Of a stretch of DNA of 64,000 bases, positions 43,919 to 53,551 are shown piece by piece. Each line of letters opens with the position of its first letter. Within the stretch, counting starts at the first letter, position 1. Source of the stretch: JACCZX01 sp963824935 (GTDB lineage Bacteria > Pseudomonadota > Gammaproteobacteria > Burkholderiales > Burkholderiaceae_F); NCBI GenBank assembly GCA_963824935.1, contig CAWGRF010000020.1:26110-90109 (forward strand), given 5' to 3'. Both the position numbers and the translations under genes were made by a program. The notes below the pieces were generated by a model. That model saw nothing but the letters and a program-made list of their open reading frames with translations, did not search any database and was not told where the DNA came from.

Positions 43919-43932
43919 TTGACCCCTGTCAA
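43919..43932. promoter_or_regulatory. Crp/Fnr-type operator in the oxc/crp divergent promoter
   Basis: TTGACCCCTGTCAA has perfect half-sites TTGAC and GTCAA with a 4-bp spacer, the geometry of Fnr/Crp-family sites. It overlaps a second palindrome, GGGTCA-T-TGACCC, at 43913-43925. TATAGT at 43894-43899 could be the -10 of the rightward gene. The same half-sites recur at 49464-49477 upstream of tctC. The regulator encoded 55 bp away is the likely binder. Confidence 0.6.
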
Positions 43933-43986
43933 CTTTCCCGCGCCGACGCCGGGCTGTTAGTTGGATCTGGCTATTCGGATGCCGTC

Positions 43987-44595
43987 ATGAGTCTCGTTGT
44001 AACCCATCCAGAGGTAGTGCGCCTGCGCGACCAACTGAAGGAGAACATTGTTCTCAAGCAGATGTCGGCCAGTGCGATGGCGGAACTCGAGCCGCTGCTG
44101 TCGGTGGTCGACTGCCACAAAGGCGAATGCCTGATCCGGCAGGGTGCTCTTGAGATGGAGCAGTATTTTCTGCTCGATGGCATATTGAAACGCGTCGTCG
44201 CCAATCCACAAGGCAAGGCGATGATTCTGCGCTTCACCGACGCGGGTGGAATGGAAACCAGCTACGCCGCCTGGCGGCTTAACACGCCGGTGCCGTACAG
44301 CATCATGACCGTCACCAAAGCGCGGTTGGCCAAGCTACCGCTCCCGGTGTGGGTCGCGTTTCTCGATCAGCATCCCGACTTGAAGCAGGTGTTCGAATTC
44401 GAAGTCATGCACTTGATGAGCGAGATCATGGCGCACACGATCACGCTGCATCTGCTTGACGCGCCAGGCCGCGTACACCGCTTCATGCGCAAGCACCCCG
44501 AATTTTCCGACCGCGTCCCGCAGAAGGAGCTCGCGTCGTACCTGAATCTCTCGGCGGAAACGCTCTCGCGGCTGCGGTACCAAGGCAAAATTTAG
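43987..44595 (+). CDS. Crp/Fnr-like transcriptional regulator adjacent to oxc
   Basis: The 202-residue protein from ATG 43987 has a cupin-like effector domain (LSVVDCHKGECLIRQGALEMEQYFLLDGILKRVV, AMILRFTDAGGMETSY) and a C-terminal HTH (VPQKELASYLNLSAETLSRLRYQGK). It lacks the Cys set of Fnr and the clear cAMP pocket of Crp. The frame is open further upstream, but the conserved sequence starts here. Its position, divergent from oxc with an Fnr/Crp-type site between them, makes it the probable regulator of oxalate genes, sensing perhaps an oxalate-derived metabolite. Confidence 0.82.
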   Translation: MSLVVTHPEVVRLRDQLKENIVLKQMSASAMAELEPLLSVVDCHKGECLIRQGALEMEQYFLLDGILKRVVANPQGKAMILRFTDAGGMETSYAAWRLNTPVPYSIMTVTKARLAKLPLPVWVAFLDQHPDLKQVFEFEVMHLMSEIMAHTITLHLLDAPGRVHRFMRKHPEFSDRVPQKELASYLNLSAETLSRLRYQGKI

Positions 44596-44667
44596 TGCGC
44601 TGCAGTAGTTAGGCTAGAGAGCAGACCAACCGATCCGCGGGAGTACGATGCCGGAAAGGAAGGATTC

Positions 44668-45063
44668 ATGCGCGTCGTACTGTCCACGCTGCTAATGGTC
44701 GCTGCCACTCCCGCGTGGGCAGGCTTGGTGAAGGTCACCGAAGTCAGCGACACCGCGTACTACGTCGACCCCGAGTCGGTTAGCAACAAGGGCAATGTCC
44801 ACCGTGTGTCGGTCATACACGACTACGCGAAGCCGGAGCCCGGCGGCGTGCGCTCGCGGCGCGTGCTGTACGAGATCGACTGCACCGGGGAACGGCTGAG
44901 AAGCCTTTCGGCCACCGAGCATTCAGAACCGATGGCGCAGGGCAAGAGTGTGAATGTGTGGGAGAGAGAATCAGATTGGTTGTACGTCGCGCCGCAAACG
45001 GGAACCAACATCCCGCCAAGGACGCCTTATAGGTCGATCGTTAAGTCTGTTTGCTCCCGGTAG
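44668..45063 (+). CDS. Secreted surface-adhesin E-like protein
   Basis: The 131-residue protein has a signal peptide (MRVVLSTLLMVAATPAWA) and the pattern of the Adhesin_E family: VSDTAYYVDPESVSNKGN, VSVIHDYAKPE, RVLYEIDCTGERLRSLS and a final Cys in KSVCSR, giving a probable disulfide. It should be periplasmic or surface-exposed. The function of family members outside Haemophilus is unclear. GGAAAGGA lies just upstream of the ATG. Confidence 0.68.
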   Translation: MRVVLSTLLMVAATPAWAGLVKVTEVSDTAYYVDPESVSNKGNVHRVSVIHDYAKPEPGGVRSRRVLYEIDCTGERLRSLSATEHSEPMAQGKSVNVWERESDWLYVAPQTGTNIPPRTPYRSIVKSVCSR

Positions 45064-45219
45064 GCCGGTCTCGGTTATTCGGCGGCCTCACACTTACTGG
45101 ATTTAGCAGCGCTGTTTCGTTGTTCTCCTCTCCGCTGGAGGGCGACATCGATGAGACGGCTTTCGGCCAGAAGCAGACTTGCGCGAGCGGCAGCTAGCTG
45201 GCTGCCGGCCGTTGATGCT

Positions 45220-46065
45220 TCACGGTGAGCGCTCCTGCACGAAATCGACATATATCGGCAGACGAACGGCAAGTCCCGAGAGCGACAGATCGACGTGCCC
45301 GCCCTCGATCATCCACACCCGTCCGCCGCCCGCTTTCACTTTCTCCATGAGCTCCTTAGCTGCCGGGTCCTTTGACCATCCATCGTCAGCGCCATAGAGG
45401 ACGCCAAGGCGTTGGACCACGTCCGCCGTAGCAGCATCGAGTGGATTCATCCATCGGGGACAACGGAGCAGGAATGGAATCGTCGGCACCTGAGCGGGAG
45501 CGGAGTCCACCAGTGCGCGCAGATCACCGCTCTTCGAACGCTTCAATGATTGAATGGCGAAGATCCCACCCATGGACAACCCGATCACGACACCGCGCCT
45601 GCCGCGTTCAGAAAGGCTATCGATGATTGCGTCGATGTCTCTTTGAATCGCCGCCGCGGTTGGATGGACCGTGCTTTCGGAGGCATATCCGCGATACTCG
45701 TACACAAACACTTCCCGCTTTGCAGCGAGCGCCAGACCACTTGCAGTCTCGGCCAACTGCGCCGCCGAAGATGCGCTTCCCTGCAGGAGAAGGATAAAGT
45801 GCTTCGCAGCCGTTTCGCTTTCTTGAGACGGCGGGGAATACGAATAGCCCTTCAGTGCGACTTGATCGTTGGTCTTGAACTCGAGCTCCCTCCTGGTGGC
45901 CTGGGTCGTCGGCAATCCTGAGGAGTGATTCCGAGCCATTCGGACCCAGCTATTGACCAACACATCGGCGACCGAGCAGTCGTCAGCCGCCTCGGTCGAA
46001 CCGCAAAGCATCATCAAGCACACGGCGATGAGAGGGGGCTTGACCGCCGCGCTTGAGATGTGCAT
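45220..46065 (-). CDS. Secreted alpha/beta hydrolase
   Basis: From ATG 46065, preceded by GGAGG, the 281-residue protein has a signal peptide (LIAVCLMMLCGSTEA) and an alpha/beta hydrolase core with the nucleophile elbow GLSMGG, the strand FVYEYRGYAS and a late GGHVDL that can supply the catalytic His. An Asp is available in LYGADDGW. Substrate is unknown. It runs in the same direction as the tct genes but lies downstream of tctA by 120 bp. Between 45064 and 45219 nothing is recognised. Confidence 0.8.
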   Translation of the reverse strand: MHISSAAVKPPLIAVCLMMLCGSTEAADDCSVADVLVNSWVRMARNHSSGLPTTQATRRELEFKTNDQVALKGYSYSPPSQESETAAKHFILLLQGSASSAAQLAETASGLALAAKREVFVYEYRGYASESTVHPTAAAIQRDIDAIIDSLSERGRRGVVIGLSMGGIFAIQSLKRSKSGDLRALVDSAPAQVPTIPFLLRCPRWMNPLDAATADVVQRLGVLYGADDGWSKDPAAKELMEKVKAGGGRVWMIEGGHVDLSLSGLAVRLPIYVDFVQERSP

Positions 46066-46185
46066 CGCACCTCCGATCCCCCGGCTACGCCGGAAGCAGA
46101 CCGAGAATACTTCGCATCGCCTCGCGAACGTCCGCTTCGTGTGCGACGGACTTCCGCTGTGGGTCGAAAGCGGACAATCCAACGT

Positions 46186-47706
46186 CTATTTCAGAGGCTC
46201 AGCCAGACTGGATCGCCCCGCGCGCACTCGAGCAAGGCCGCGCCCGATCAACGGCCAGAACAGCAGCACCAGCGCGAGCGCGGTAATACTGCCCACGAGC
46301 CAGTTGGAAAAGAACACGCTCAAGTTGCCCTGCGCGATCAGCATCGACTGGCGAAACGAATCTTCGGCGCGGTCGCCCAGCACCAGGGCTAGAACCAATG
46401 GCGCAAGCGGGTAATCGAGTTTCTTGAACACGTAGCCGACGACGCCGAACATCAGCATCAGCCAGATGTCGAGCATCGCGTTGTGCACCGTGTACGCGCC
46501 AATCGCGCAAATCACGACGATGATCGGCGCAATGATCGAAAACGGCACCCGCAGGATCGCGGCGAACAACGGTACGCACGTCAGGACGATCAACAGGCCC
46601 GCGATGTTGCCGAGGTACATGCTCGCAATCAGTCCCCAGACGAAGTCTTTTTTCTCGACGAACAGCAGCGGTCCCGGCTGCAGTCCCCAAATCAGCAGAC
46701 CGCCGAGCAGCACCGCCGCGGTCGGTGAACCCGGGATGCCGAGTGCGAGCATCGGCAGCAATGCCGATGTGCCTGCTGCATGTGCTGCGGTCTCCGGTGC
46801 CACCACACCTTCGAGCTGACCCGTGCCGAACTTGGCGCCGTCGCGCGATGCGCGCTTGGCGACGCCATAGCTCATGAACGACGCGGGAGTTGCGCCGCCC
46901 GGTGTGATTCCCATCCAGCAACCGATCAGGCAACTGCGCAGCGACGTCAGCCAATACTTGGGCAACTTCGCCCACGTTTCGAACACGACCTTGGGATTGA
47001 GTTTGGCAGTCTTGCCTGTAAACGACAGGCCTTCCTCCATCGACAGCAGGATCTCGCCGATCCCGAACAGGCCGATGACTGCAATCAGGAAATCGAAGCC
47101 GCGCATCAGCTCGGTAGAACCGAAGTTCAACCTCAGTTGTCCTGTCACCATATCCATGCCGACCGCGGCGAGCGCGAAGCCGACCATCATCGACGCGAGC
47201 GTTTTCCAGGGCGATCCTTTGCCCATGCCGATGAAGCTGCAAAAGGTGAGCAAATAGACTGCAAAGAATTCCGGCGGCCCGAATTGCAACGCGAATTGCG
47301 CAACCAGCGGCGCCAGGAAGGTGATCATCACTACCGCGAAGAACGCCCCGACGAATGACGACGTAAAGGCTCCGGTCAGTGCTTCACCGGCGCGCCCTTG
47401 CTGCGCCATCGGATAGCCGTCGAACGTCGTTGCGACCGACCACGGTTCGCCAGGAATGTTGAACAGTATCGATGTGATGGCGCCGCCGAATAGCGCTCCC
47501 CAATAGATGCACGAGAGCATGATGATCGCCGAGGTCGGTGGCATCGTGAACGTGAGCGGCAGCAGAATGGCGACGCCATTGGCACCGCCCAGGCCGGGCA
47601 GCACGCCGATGATGACGCCGAGCAGGATGCCGATCATCATCAGCAACAGATTGAACGGCGTCAGCACGACGGCAAAACCGTCGAACAGGGCGCTTAACTC
47701 GGCCAA
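46186..47706 (-). CDS. tctA: Tripartite tricarboxylate transporter, large permease subunit
   Basis: This 506-residue TctA has about 12 membrane helices and the family motifs GVIIGVLPGLGGANGVAILLPLTF, IPGEPWSVATTFDGYPMAQQGRAGEALTG, and the repeated GITPGGATPASFMSYGVAK and LALGIPGSPTAAVLLGGL. It moves a carboxylate driven by the ion gradient, fed by the TctC binding protein. It is 25 bp downstream of tctB. Confidence 0.93.
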   Translation of the reverse strand: MAELSALFDGFAVVLTPFNLLLMMIGILLGVIIGVLPGLGGANGVAILLPLTFTMPPTSAIIMLSCIYWGALFGGAITSILFNIPGEPWSVATTFDGYPMAQQGRAGEALTGAFTSSFVGAFFAVVMITFLAPLVAQFALQFGPPEFFAVYLLTFCSFIGMGKGSPWKTLASMMVGFALAAVGMDMVTGQLRLNFGSTELMRGFDFLIAVIGLFGIGEILLSMEEGLSFTGKTAKLNPKVVFETWAKLPKYWLTSLRSCLIGCWMGITPGGATPASFMSYGVAKRASRDGAKFGTGQLEGVVAPETAAHAAGTSALLPMLALGIPGSPTAAVLLGGLLIWGLQPGPLLFVEKKDFVWGLIASMYLGNIAGLLIVLTCVPLFAAILRVPFSIIAPIIVVICAIGAYTVHNAMLDIWLMLMFGVVGYVFKKLDYPLAPLVLALVLGDRAEDSFRQSMLIAQGNLSVFFSNWLVGSITALALVLLFWPLIGRGLARVRAGRSSLAEPLK

Positions 47707-47731
47707 ATGACTCTCCGTGCGAGGGGCATCT

Positions 47732-48253
47732 TCAGTATCCGAGAAAACCCAAAGGGTTAAGCACGCCCTTAAACAACGGCACCTTGAACCACACCTCGAA
47801 CATCAGGAAAAAAATGGCGTTGATGACGATCCCCACGACAACGCTTTTCCACCATGAGTACTTGCCGAGCCAGATCATGAAGAACGCGATATAGATCGCC
47901 GATGCAACGTACAGTCCGACGTACTTGACGCCTAAAACATAAAGGACTGCAGGCAGCAGCACCTTCAGCACGCGCTTGAACGGCTCCCAGAAGACGAAGG
48001 GCTTGGCCGCAGCCGGCCTTGCGCGCACGGCTTGCGCCAACGTCACCGCGCTTGCGATGCAGATCAGCAGGCCAATATAGAACGGGAAGTAGCCGGATTG
48101 CGGACCGTCACTTGCCCACTTCGACCCCAGCCGATAGCTGTCGAAAACCACAGTCGCACCAAGAATGAACAGAAGCAGCGCGACCGTTATTTCCATCGTG
48201 CGCGTGGAAACAATCGCGCGATCGCCGCCTGCAGACGCCTCCTTGTCATCCAT
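47732..48253 (-). CDS. tctB: Tripartite tricarboxylate transporter, small membrane subunit
   Basis: The 173-residue protein has four hydrophobic segments (MEITVALLLFILGATVVF, YFPFYIGLLICIASAVTLA, LPAVLYVLGVKYVGLYVASAIYIAFFM, VVVGIVINAIFFLMFEVWF), the normal TctB topology and length. It pairs with TctA in the inner membrane. Confidence 0.88.
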   Translation of the reverse strand: MDDKEASAGGDRAIVSTRTMEITVALLLFILGATVVFDSYRLGSKWASDGPQSGYFPFYIGLLICIASAVTLAQAVRARPAAAKPFVFWEPFKRVLKVLLPAVLYVLGVKYVGLYVASAIYIAFFMIWLGKYSWWKSVVVGIVINAIFFLMFEVWFKVPLFKGVLNPLGFLGY

Positions 48254-48347
48254 AGGCGGCTTGGTGTCCGTCTGTCGCTAGGGATCCGATTGTCTTAGCG
48301 AGCGCGCGGCGAAGACCGCACGTGAGGCGCGGCCTTCGCCTGGCTCA

Positions 48348-49361
48348 TTACGGCTTGGCCAGGAAGCCCGCTTCGCGCATCAGCTCGCGGTGCGTGGCTT
48401 CGGTTTTCTCGACCCATTTCGCATAATCCGGACCGCTCATGAAGGTCTGGTTAAATGCACCGTCTTCCATGAATTTCTTCCATTCCGGCGTTTCGCGCAC
48501 TTTCTTGAACAAGTCGACGTAGTAATCGACCTGTTCCTTGGTGACACCGCCGGGCATGAAGATGCCGCGCAGCATCACATAGTCCATCGGCACACCCGCC
48601 TCTTTGCAGGTCGGAATATCGCTCCACGACATGGTCTCGGTCACTTTTTCCTTGTACGGCATACGCGTGTCATCGAACACGCACAGCGGGCGCAATTTTC
48701 CACCGCGCCATTGCGCGACGGCTTCGATCGGATTATTGACGGTCGAATCGACGTGCTTGCCGACCAGTTGCACCGCGACGTCGCCACCACCTTTGAAGGG
48801 AACGTAGGTGAATTTCACGCCAGCAGCCTTCTCGATGGCGGCCGTGATGATCTGGTCTTCCTGCTTCGACCCAGTGCCGCCCATAATTTTCGCGGGATTC
48901 GCGCCCTTGACTGCGGCGAGATAGTCCTTCGCGCTCTTGTACGGCGAATCGGCATTGACCCACAGCACGAACTGGTCGAGTGCCAGCATCGCCACCGGCG
49001 TCAGGTCTTTCCAGTTAAACGGTACGCCCGTCGCGAGCGGCGTCGTGAACAGGTTGGACAGCGTGATGATGATCTTATGCGGATCGCCCTTGGCCTCCTT
49101 CACTGCCAGGAATCCTTCCGCTCCTGCGCCGCCTGATTTGTTGACGACGACCAGGGACTGTTTCATCAGATTGTTCTTTGTGATGACGCCCTGCATCAGG
49201 CGCGCCATCTGATCGGCACCGCCACCGGTTCCGGCGGGGACGACAAACTCCACTGGCTTGGTCGGTTCCCATGCTGCGAACGCCGCAGGAGCACCCGCCA
49301 CGAAAGTACTCGCTGTCAGCGCGTATAGGGCGCGCTTGAGCGTTGGTGAATGTTTGCTCAT
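48348..49361 (-). CDS. tctC: Tripartite tricarboxylate transporter substrate-binding protein (Bug family)
   Basis: The 337-residue periplasmic protein has a signal peptide (LYALTASTFVAGAPAAFA) and the Bug pattern KPVEFVVPAGTGGGADQMARLM, KSGGAGAEGFLAV, ADSPYKSAKDYLAAVKGANPAKIMGGTGSKQED and FKGGGDVAVQLVGKHVDSTVNNPIEAVAQWRGGKLRPL. Bug proteins bind small carboxylates. First of the tctCBA operon, it has an Fnr/Crp-type palindrome about 100 bp upstream of the same type as the oxc promoter, so oxalate or a related acid is a candidate ligand. Confidence 0.92.
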   Translation of the reverse strand: MSKHSPTLKRALYALTASTFVAGAPAAFAAWEPTKPVEFVVPAGTGGGADQMARLMQGVITKNNLMKQSLVVVNKSGGAGAEGFLAVKEAKGDPHKIIITLSNLFTTPLATGVPFNWKDLTPVAMLALDQFVLWVNADSPYKSAKDYLAAVKGANPAKIMGGTGSKQEDQIITAAIEKAAGVKFTYVPFKGGGDVAVQLVGKHVDSTVNNPIEAVAQWRGGKLRPLCVFDDTRMPYKEKVTETMSWSDIPTCKEAGVPMDYVMLRGIFMPGGVTKEQVDYYVDLFKKVRETPEWKKFMEDGAFNQTFMSGPDYAKWVEKTEATHRELMREAGFLAKP

Positions 49362-49461
49362 ATCAAGTCTCCTATTTCGTTCGATTTATTACACTCGCGG
49401 CCGCTTGGTACGGGCCGTCGGTGCTTGGACCCTCATCATCGCCCCAAATTCGTGCATGGGG

Positions 49462-49479
49462 AATTGACCGCGGTCAATT
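49462..49479. promoter_or_regulatory. 18-bp perfect palindrome upstream of tctC
   Basis: AATTGACCGCGGTCAATT contains TTGAC-CGCG-GTCAA at 49464-49477, the same half-sites and spacing as the oxc/crp site. It lies about 100 bp before tctC and just touches the stop codon of the TauE/SafE gene. With no loop it is a poor terminator, so an operator is more likely. Confidence 0.6.
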
Positions 49480-50278
49480 ACAGGGATTTCCACAGCATGA
49501 CTCCGGCGAGGACATAGAGCAGGCACGCAAACGCGCGTCGCAGTTTTCGTACCGGCCAGCGATGGGCAAGGCGTGCGCCGACTGGCGCCATAAGGACGCT
49601 CCCGATGGCGATCGCGACGAGTGCCGGAAGATAGATATAGCCAATGCTGTAGCGCGGTGTGCCAGTTTCGCCAAGACCAGCAATCACAAAACCTATAGTT
49701 CCGGCAACCGCGATCGGTAGTCCCAGCGCTGCCGACGTCGCGACGGCGTTATGGATCTTGATGTTGCACCACGTCATGAACGGTACTGATACAAAAGCAC
49801 CGCCGGCGCCAAACATGCTCGATATCAAGCCGATTCCGACCCCTACGCCGGAGAGTCCCCATTTGCCCGGCAGCTCACGCGTGGTCTTCGGTTTGCGGTC
49901 GATCAGCATCTGTGTCGCCGCCAGCGATGCGACCACTGCAAAGATTCCGGCGAGAAGCGCGGTCGACAGTCCTTTCACGATCTGCGGGCCCAGCAGCGAG
50001 CCCAACACGATTCCCGGCATCAGAATTCGCCAGACCGGCCATAGGACTGCGCCATACGCATGATGGGCACGTAGGCTCGACAGCGACGTGAAAACGGTGA
50101 CGGCGATTCCGGTGGCGATCGCCATGTGCACCACATGCTGGGGCGCGAATCCTTGGTGAACGAAAGCAATGGTCAGCAGCGGCACCATCGTCATGCCGCC
50201 GCCGACTCCGAGCAATCCGGCAAGGAACCCGACCAGACAGCCGAGCGCGATGAAGGCGGGGATCAGCGTCCAGTCCAT
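49478..50278 (-). CDS. TauE/SafE-family anion permease
   Basis: The 266-residue membrane protein has about eight helices and the TauE/SafE duplicated motifs GFLAGLLGVGGGMTMVPLL and GLISSMFGAGGAFVSVPFMTWCNI. The family exports sulfite, sulfoacetate or other small organic anions. The gene is upstream of tctC in the same direction, in the oxalate/formate region, so an organic anion is a possible substrate alongside sulfite. Confidence 0.88.
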   Translation of the reverse strand: MDWTLIPAFIALGCLVGFLAGLLGVGGGMTMVPLLTIAFVHQGFAPQHVVHMAIATGIAVTVFTSLSSLRAHHAYGAVLWPVWRILMPGIVLGSLLGPQIVKGLSTALLAGIFAVVASLAATQMLIDRKPKTTRELPGKWGLSGVGVGIGLISSMFGAGGAFVSVPFMTWCNIKIHNAVATSAALGLPIAVAGTIGFVIAGLGETGTPRYSIGYIYLPALVAIAIGSVLMAPVGARLAHRWPVRKLRRAFACLLYVLAGVMLWKSL

Positions 50279-50473
50279 TACGGCGTGGACTGTGCCAGAT
50301 ACCGCGACTGTCCACCGGCAGCTGAAGTGATCAAAGTCGAATGCCGCGGCGAACCATGAACTTGACAGTGATACAGGTCATCCCTGTTTGCGCAGCCCGT
50401 GTCGGCTTTTTCGGTCCGTTTTCGATTTATCCGGTAGAGGCCGCGAATTCGCGCCCAAAGCCTGGAGACCACG

Positions 50474-50713
50474 ATGGCCAACATACTGCACCTGCAGCAC
50501 ACGCGCCGGCCGATCCTCGAGGGAGTTAATGCAACGATACGTGCCGTCGCGCGCGCGGTAGCCGCCGAACACACGCTGGCGTTGCGTGCTGCGACCACGG
50601 CGGCCTCGCCGCACCAGCGCCTGGCCGAGGTGCGCGCGATGTATGTGCCATCGCCTGACTCACATCAGGAAAGCGACGCTGTCGCGCCGTCCGACTGCGC
50701 CGTAAGGACTTAG
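50474..50713 (+). CDS. Small conserved protein, paralog of the gene at 30527
   Basis: The 79-residue product starts MANILHLQHTRRPILEGVN, then ATIRAVARAVAAEHTLALRA, then AEVRAMYVPSPDSHQES. GGAG lies 6 nt before the ATG. The core is about 70 percent identical to the frame at 30527, with mainly synonymous DNA differences, so this is a real protein family. The 80 bp upstream are also similar between copies. It is helical and basic and has no signal peptide. The function is unknown. It is convergent with the kinase gene, with a 4-bp overlap. Confidence 0.62.
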   Translation: MANILHLQHTRRPILEGVNATIRAVARAVAAEHTLALRAATTAASPHQRLAEVRAMYVPSPDSHQESDAVAPSDCAVRT

Positions 50714-53422
50714 GAGCCGGCCAGCGCGCGCGCTGTGCGCGTCAGCGAATGATCGTCGCCAAATCCGCCGGCTAGGGTCTGCGCCGCGCGTTTGGCGGTC
50801 GCGATCGACGTAGCGGATTCGCCGTTTAAGCGCTGTGCCTGCGCCAACAGCAGCAACGCCTCGCCAGCGTCGGCGCTCTTCGCCGCATTGCGTGCCACGC
50901 GTTCGGACACTGCAAGCGCGTCGGCTGCTCGCTGCTGCGCTTGCTCGGCGTTACCGGACGCAAGGTGCACGCGTGCCGCCACGCGCAGCGCCGTCGCGAG
51001 CGGCGCAGACTCCTTCGCCGTCGGAAAGCCGATTGCAGCGAGCTCATCTTCGATCACCTGCGCGGCCTGCGCGAGCTCACGCTGCGCCAGCAGCAGCTCT
51101 GCTCTTACCGTCGTCGTTGTGACGAGCGGGGACCGCGTCGTGCGTGGCCCCGCGGCCTCGATCGACACGAGCAGTCGTTCCGCCTCGTCGGTTCGGCCGA
51201 GATCCAGCAGCACGCGCGTCAACGCGAGTTCAACACTGAGCGCGCGTTCAACGCCGCCTTGCGCGCGCTGACGGGTCGCGGCCGCCGCCAGCTCGCGCTC
51301 CGCGGCCTGCAGATCGCCGAACCTGTGCATCATCACGCCCCGCGCGTGCGAGATCCACACTGGGACCGAAGCGTCACCGCTCAGCGCGGACCATCGCGCC
51401 ACGATCGTCTCGATGATGGCCTGCGCTTCGACGTACTCGCCGAATCCCATTAGCAGGATCGCCTCACTGCGACGTGAGTTCAGATAGTCGACGGTCTCGG
51501 TGCGCCCCAGACTCTCGTCCAGCCGCTGCAGCTTCTTCTGTGTGTCGTAGCTGGCGCCGAGATCGCCGCGTTGCTGCCTGCACCGCGGCCAGGAACGACA
51601 GCAGCTTCGGATACATATTGCCGCGCGTCCGCGCCGCGCGTTCGGTGCGGTCGATTGCGTCGCCCATCCGGGCAATCGCCCGGTCCAGGTCGCCCTGCGA
51701 CCGCGCGAGGTCGGCCTCAGCTTGCATGCACGAGATCGTGGTTCCGAATGCGGGCTGCTGCAGCTGCGCGAGCGCTGTCTGGCCGGTTGCAAGCTGTGCC
51801 TTTGCAAGGTCGATGCGACCGCGCATTAGCTCGGTCTCGACCGTGTTACATGCGACGTTCGCAATCAGAGCGGGATCTCCGCTTGCGGTTGCGATCACGC
51901 CGGCGCGCTGCATCACTGCGTATTCGCGCGCGGTATCTCCGAGCGATAGATATTGACCGGCGATCGGCAGCAGCAAGTCGACCGCGATACGCGGATCGTG
52001 CATGAACTGTTTCTCGATCAATGCCACGCTGCGCTCGAGGATCTCGCGCTGCGTCAGCGGGCGGTCGGCATCGCCGATCGCTCCCAGCATTAAGTTGACC
52101 AGGTTACCCTTCGCGAGCGCGCGTTCTGCTTGAAAGATCGCGGCATCGCGCTCGCGGCGCGCTTCGATCGCCTGCCAAGTCGTGCCGATCACACCAGCGA
52201 TCAATGCGAGCAGTGTCGCTGACGCGGCGCCGACGCCGAGCCGGTGGCGTTGCACGAACTTGGCGATGCGGTAGCTGCGCGAATCTGCGCGCGCGGTGAC
52301 CGGCTCGTTGTTCAGATAGCGGTTCAGATCGTCGGCGAGCGCGGCCACCGTCGTGTAGCGCTCGCGCGGTGACTTCCTTAGAGCCTTTGCTGCGATGTTG
52401 TCGAGGTCGCCGCGCAGCGCGCGCGCCGGCAGCGTCACCGTACGCGCTTGGTGGTCCTGCAGCGAGCGTTGCATCGTGCGCGCCGCGGCCACCGATAAGC
52501 GCGCCGGCACGTTTTCGATCACTGCGCGCAATTGGTCGGCGGGCCCCACTGTCGGCAACGCGGTCGGATGCTCGCCGCTCAGCAGTCGGTAGAGCAGTAC
52601 GCCGAGCGCATAGACGTCGGTCGCGGTCGTCACGTCCTCGCCCCGGATCTGTTCCGGTGCCGCGTACTCTGGTGTAAAGGCACGCCCCGCGAGCTGAGTG
52701 AGCTCGGTGGGCTGCGCGTTCTGCGTCCGGTCGTCCAGCAGCTTGGCGATGCCGAAATCCAAGAGCTTCACGCGGCCCTCGCGCGTCACCAGGATGTTGG
52801 CGGGCTTCAGATCGCGGTGCAGGATCAGGTTGCTATGCGCGTATTCGACGGCGCGCAGCACCTCGAGGAATAGGCGGACGCGTGCCTCGAGATCAAGTGC
52901 GTGTCTGTCGCACCAGCGATCGATCGGAGCGCCGTCGACATATTCCAGCATCAGGTAAGGCTGGCCGCCGTGGGCGATCCCCGCGTCGATCAGGCGCGCG
53001 ATGCCTGGATGTACAAGCTTCGCGAGCACCTGGCCCTCGCGCCGGAACCGTTCAGCACCACCGCGTCCCACCAGCGCAAGGTTCAGGAACTTGAGTGCCG
53101 CCTGACCCTCGAAGCGGCCGTCGCTGCGATGAGCGAGCCAGACGCTGCCCATGCCTCCTTGACCCAGCAGGTGGTCGACGGTGTAGCTGCCGATGACTTT
53201 GCCGGACAGGGTCGCCTCTTCCTGCAAAGCGCTGCCCTCGAGAAATGCCTCGCGATCGATCGCGGCCTCGCGTGCGAGCAATACTTCCAGGTCAGTGGCG
53301 AGACCAGGGTCGGTGCGCCGGATCTCCGCGAGTCGCGCCACGCGCTCGCTGGAATCGGCGTCCAGCAGATCGTCGAGTAATGGGCCGACGACTCGCCAAT
53401 GCGTCTTCTCGATGATTGCCAT
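50710..53422 (-). CDS. Ser/Thr protein kinase with C-terminal TPR-like region, frameshifted
   Basis: The kinase domain (about residues 75-370) has the glycine loop LGQGGMGSVWLA, the ATP Lys in AALKFL, HRDLKPANIL, the metal loop LLDFGIAK and YAAPEQI. A membrane helix near residue 410 (GVGAASATLLALIAGVIGTTW) separates it from a helical, TPR-like extracytoplasmic part. An extra base near 51567 shifts the frame, and RGDLGASYDTQKKLQRLDESL continues to 50710, for about 900 residues in all. Directly behind an ECF sigma gene, it probably phosphorylates that sigma factor or its partners. Confidence 0.88.
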
Positions 53423-53551
53423 TGTTACTTTGCGGGTACGGTGGCCGCAGCGCCGACTTCGGACAGCTCGGCTAGCCGGTGTGCACGCAACAGCGTTCGC
53501 GCCATCTCCATTAATCGGAATCGGCGCCGAAAACCCGACATCGTATTCACG

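Noticed and set aside
43913..43925. GGGTCA-T-TGACCC palindrome considered as a separate operator
   Set aside because: It overlaps the TTGAC-N4-GTCAA site. The latter recurs upstream of tctC and is the better supported element.
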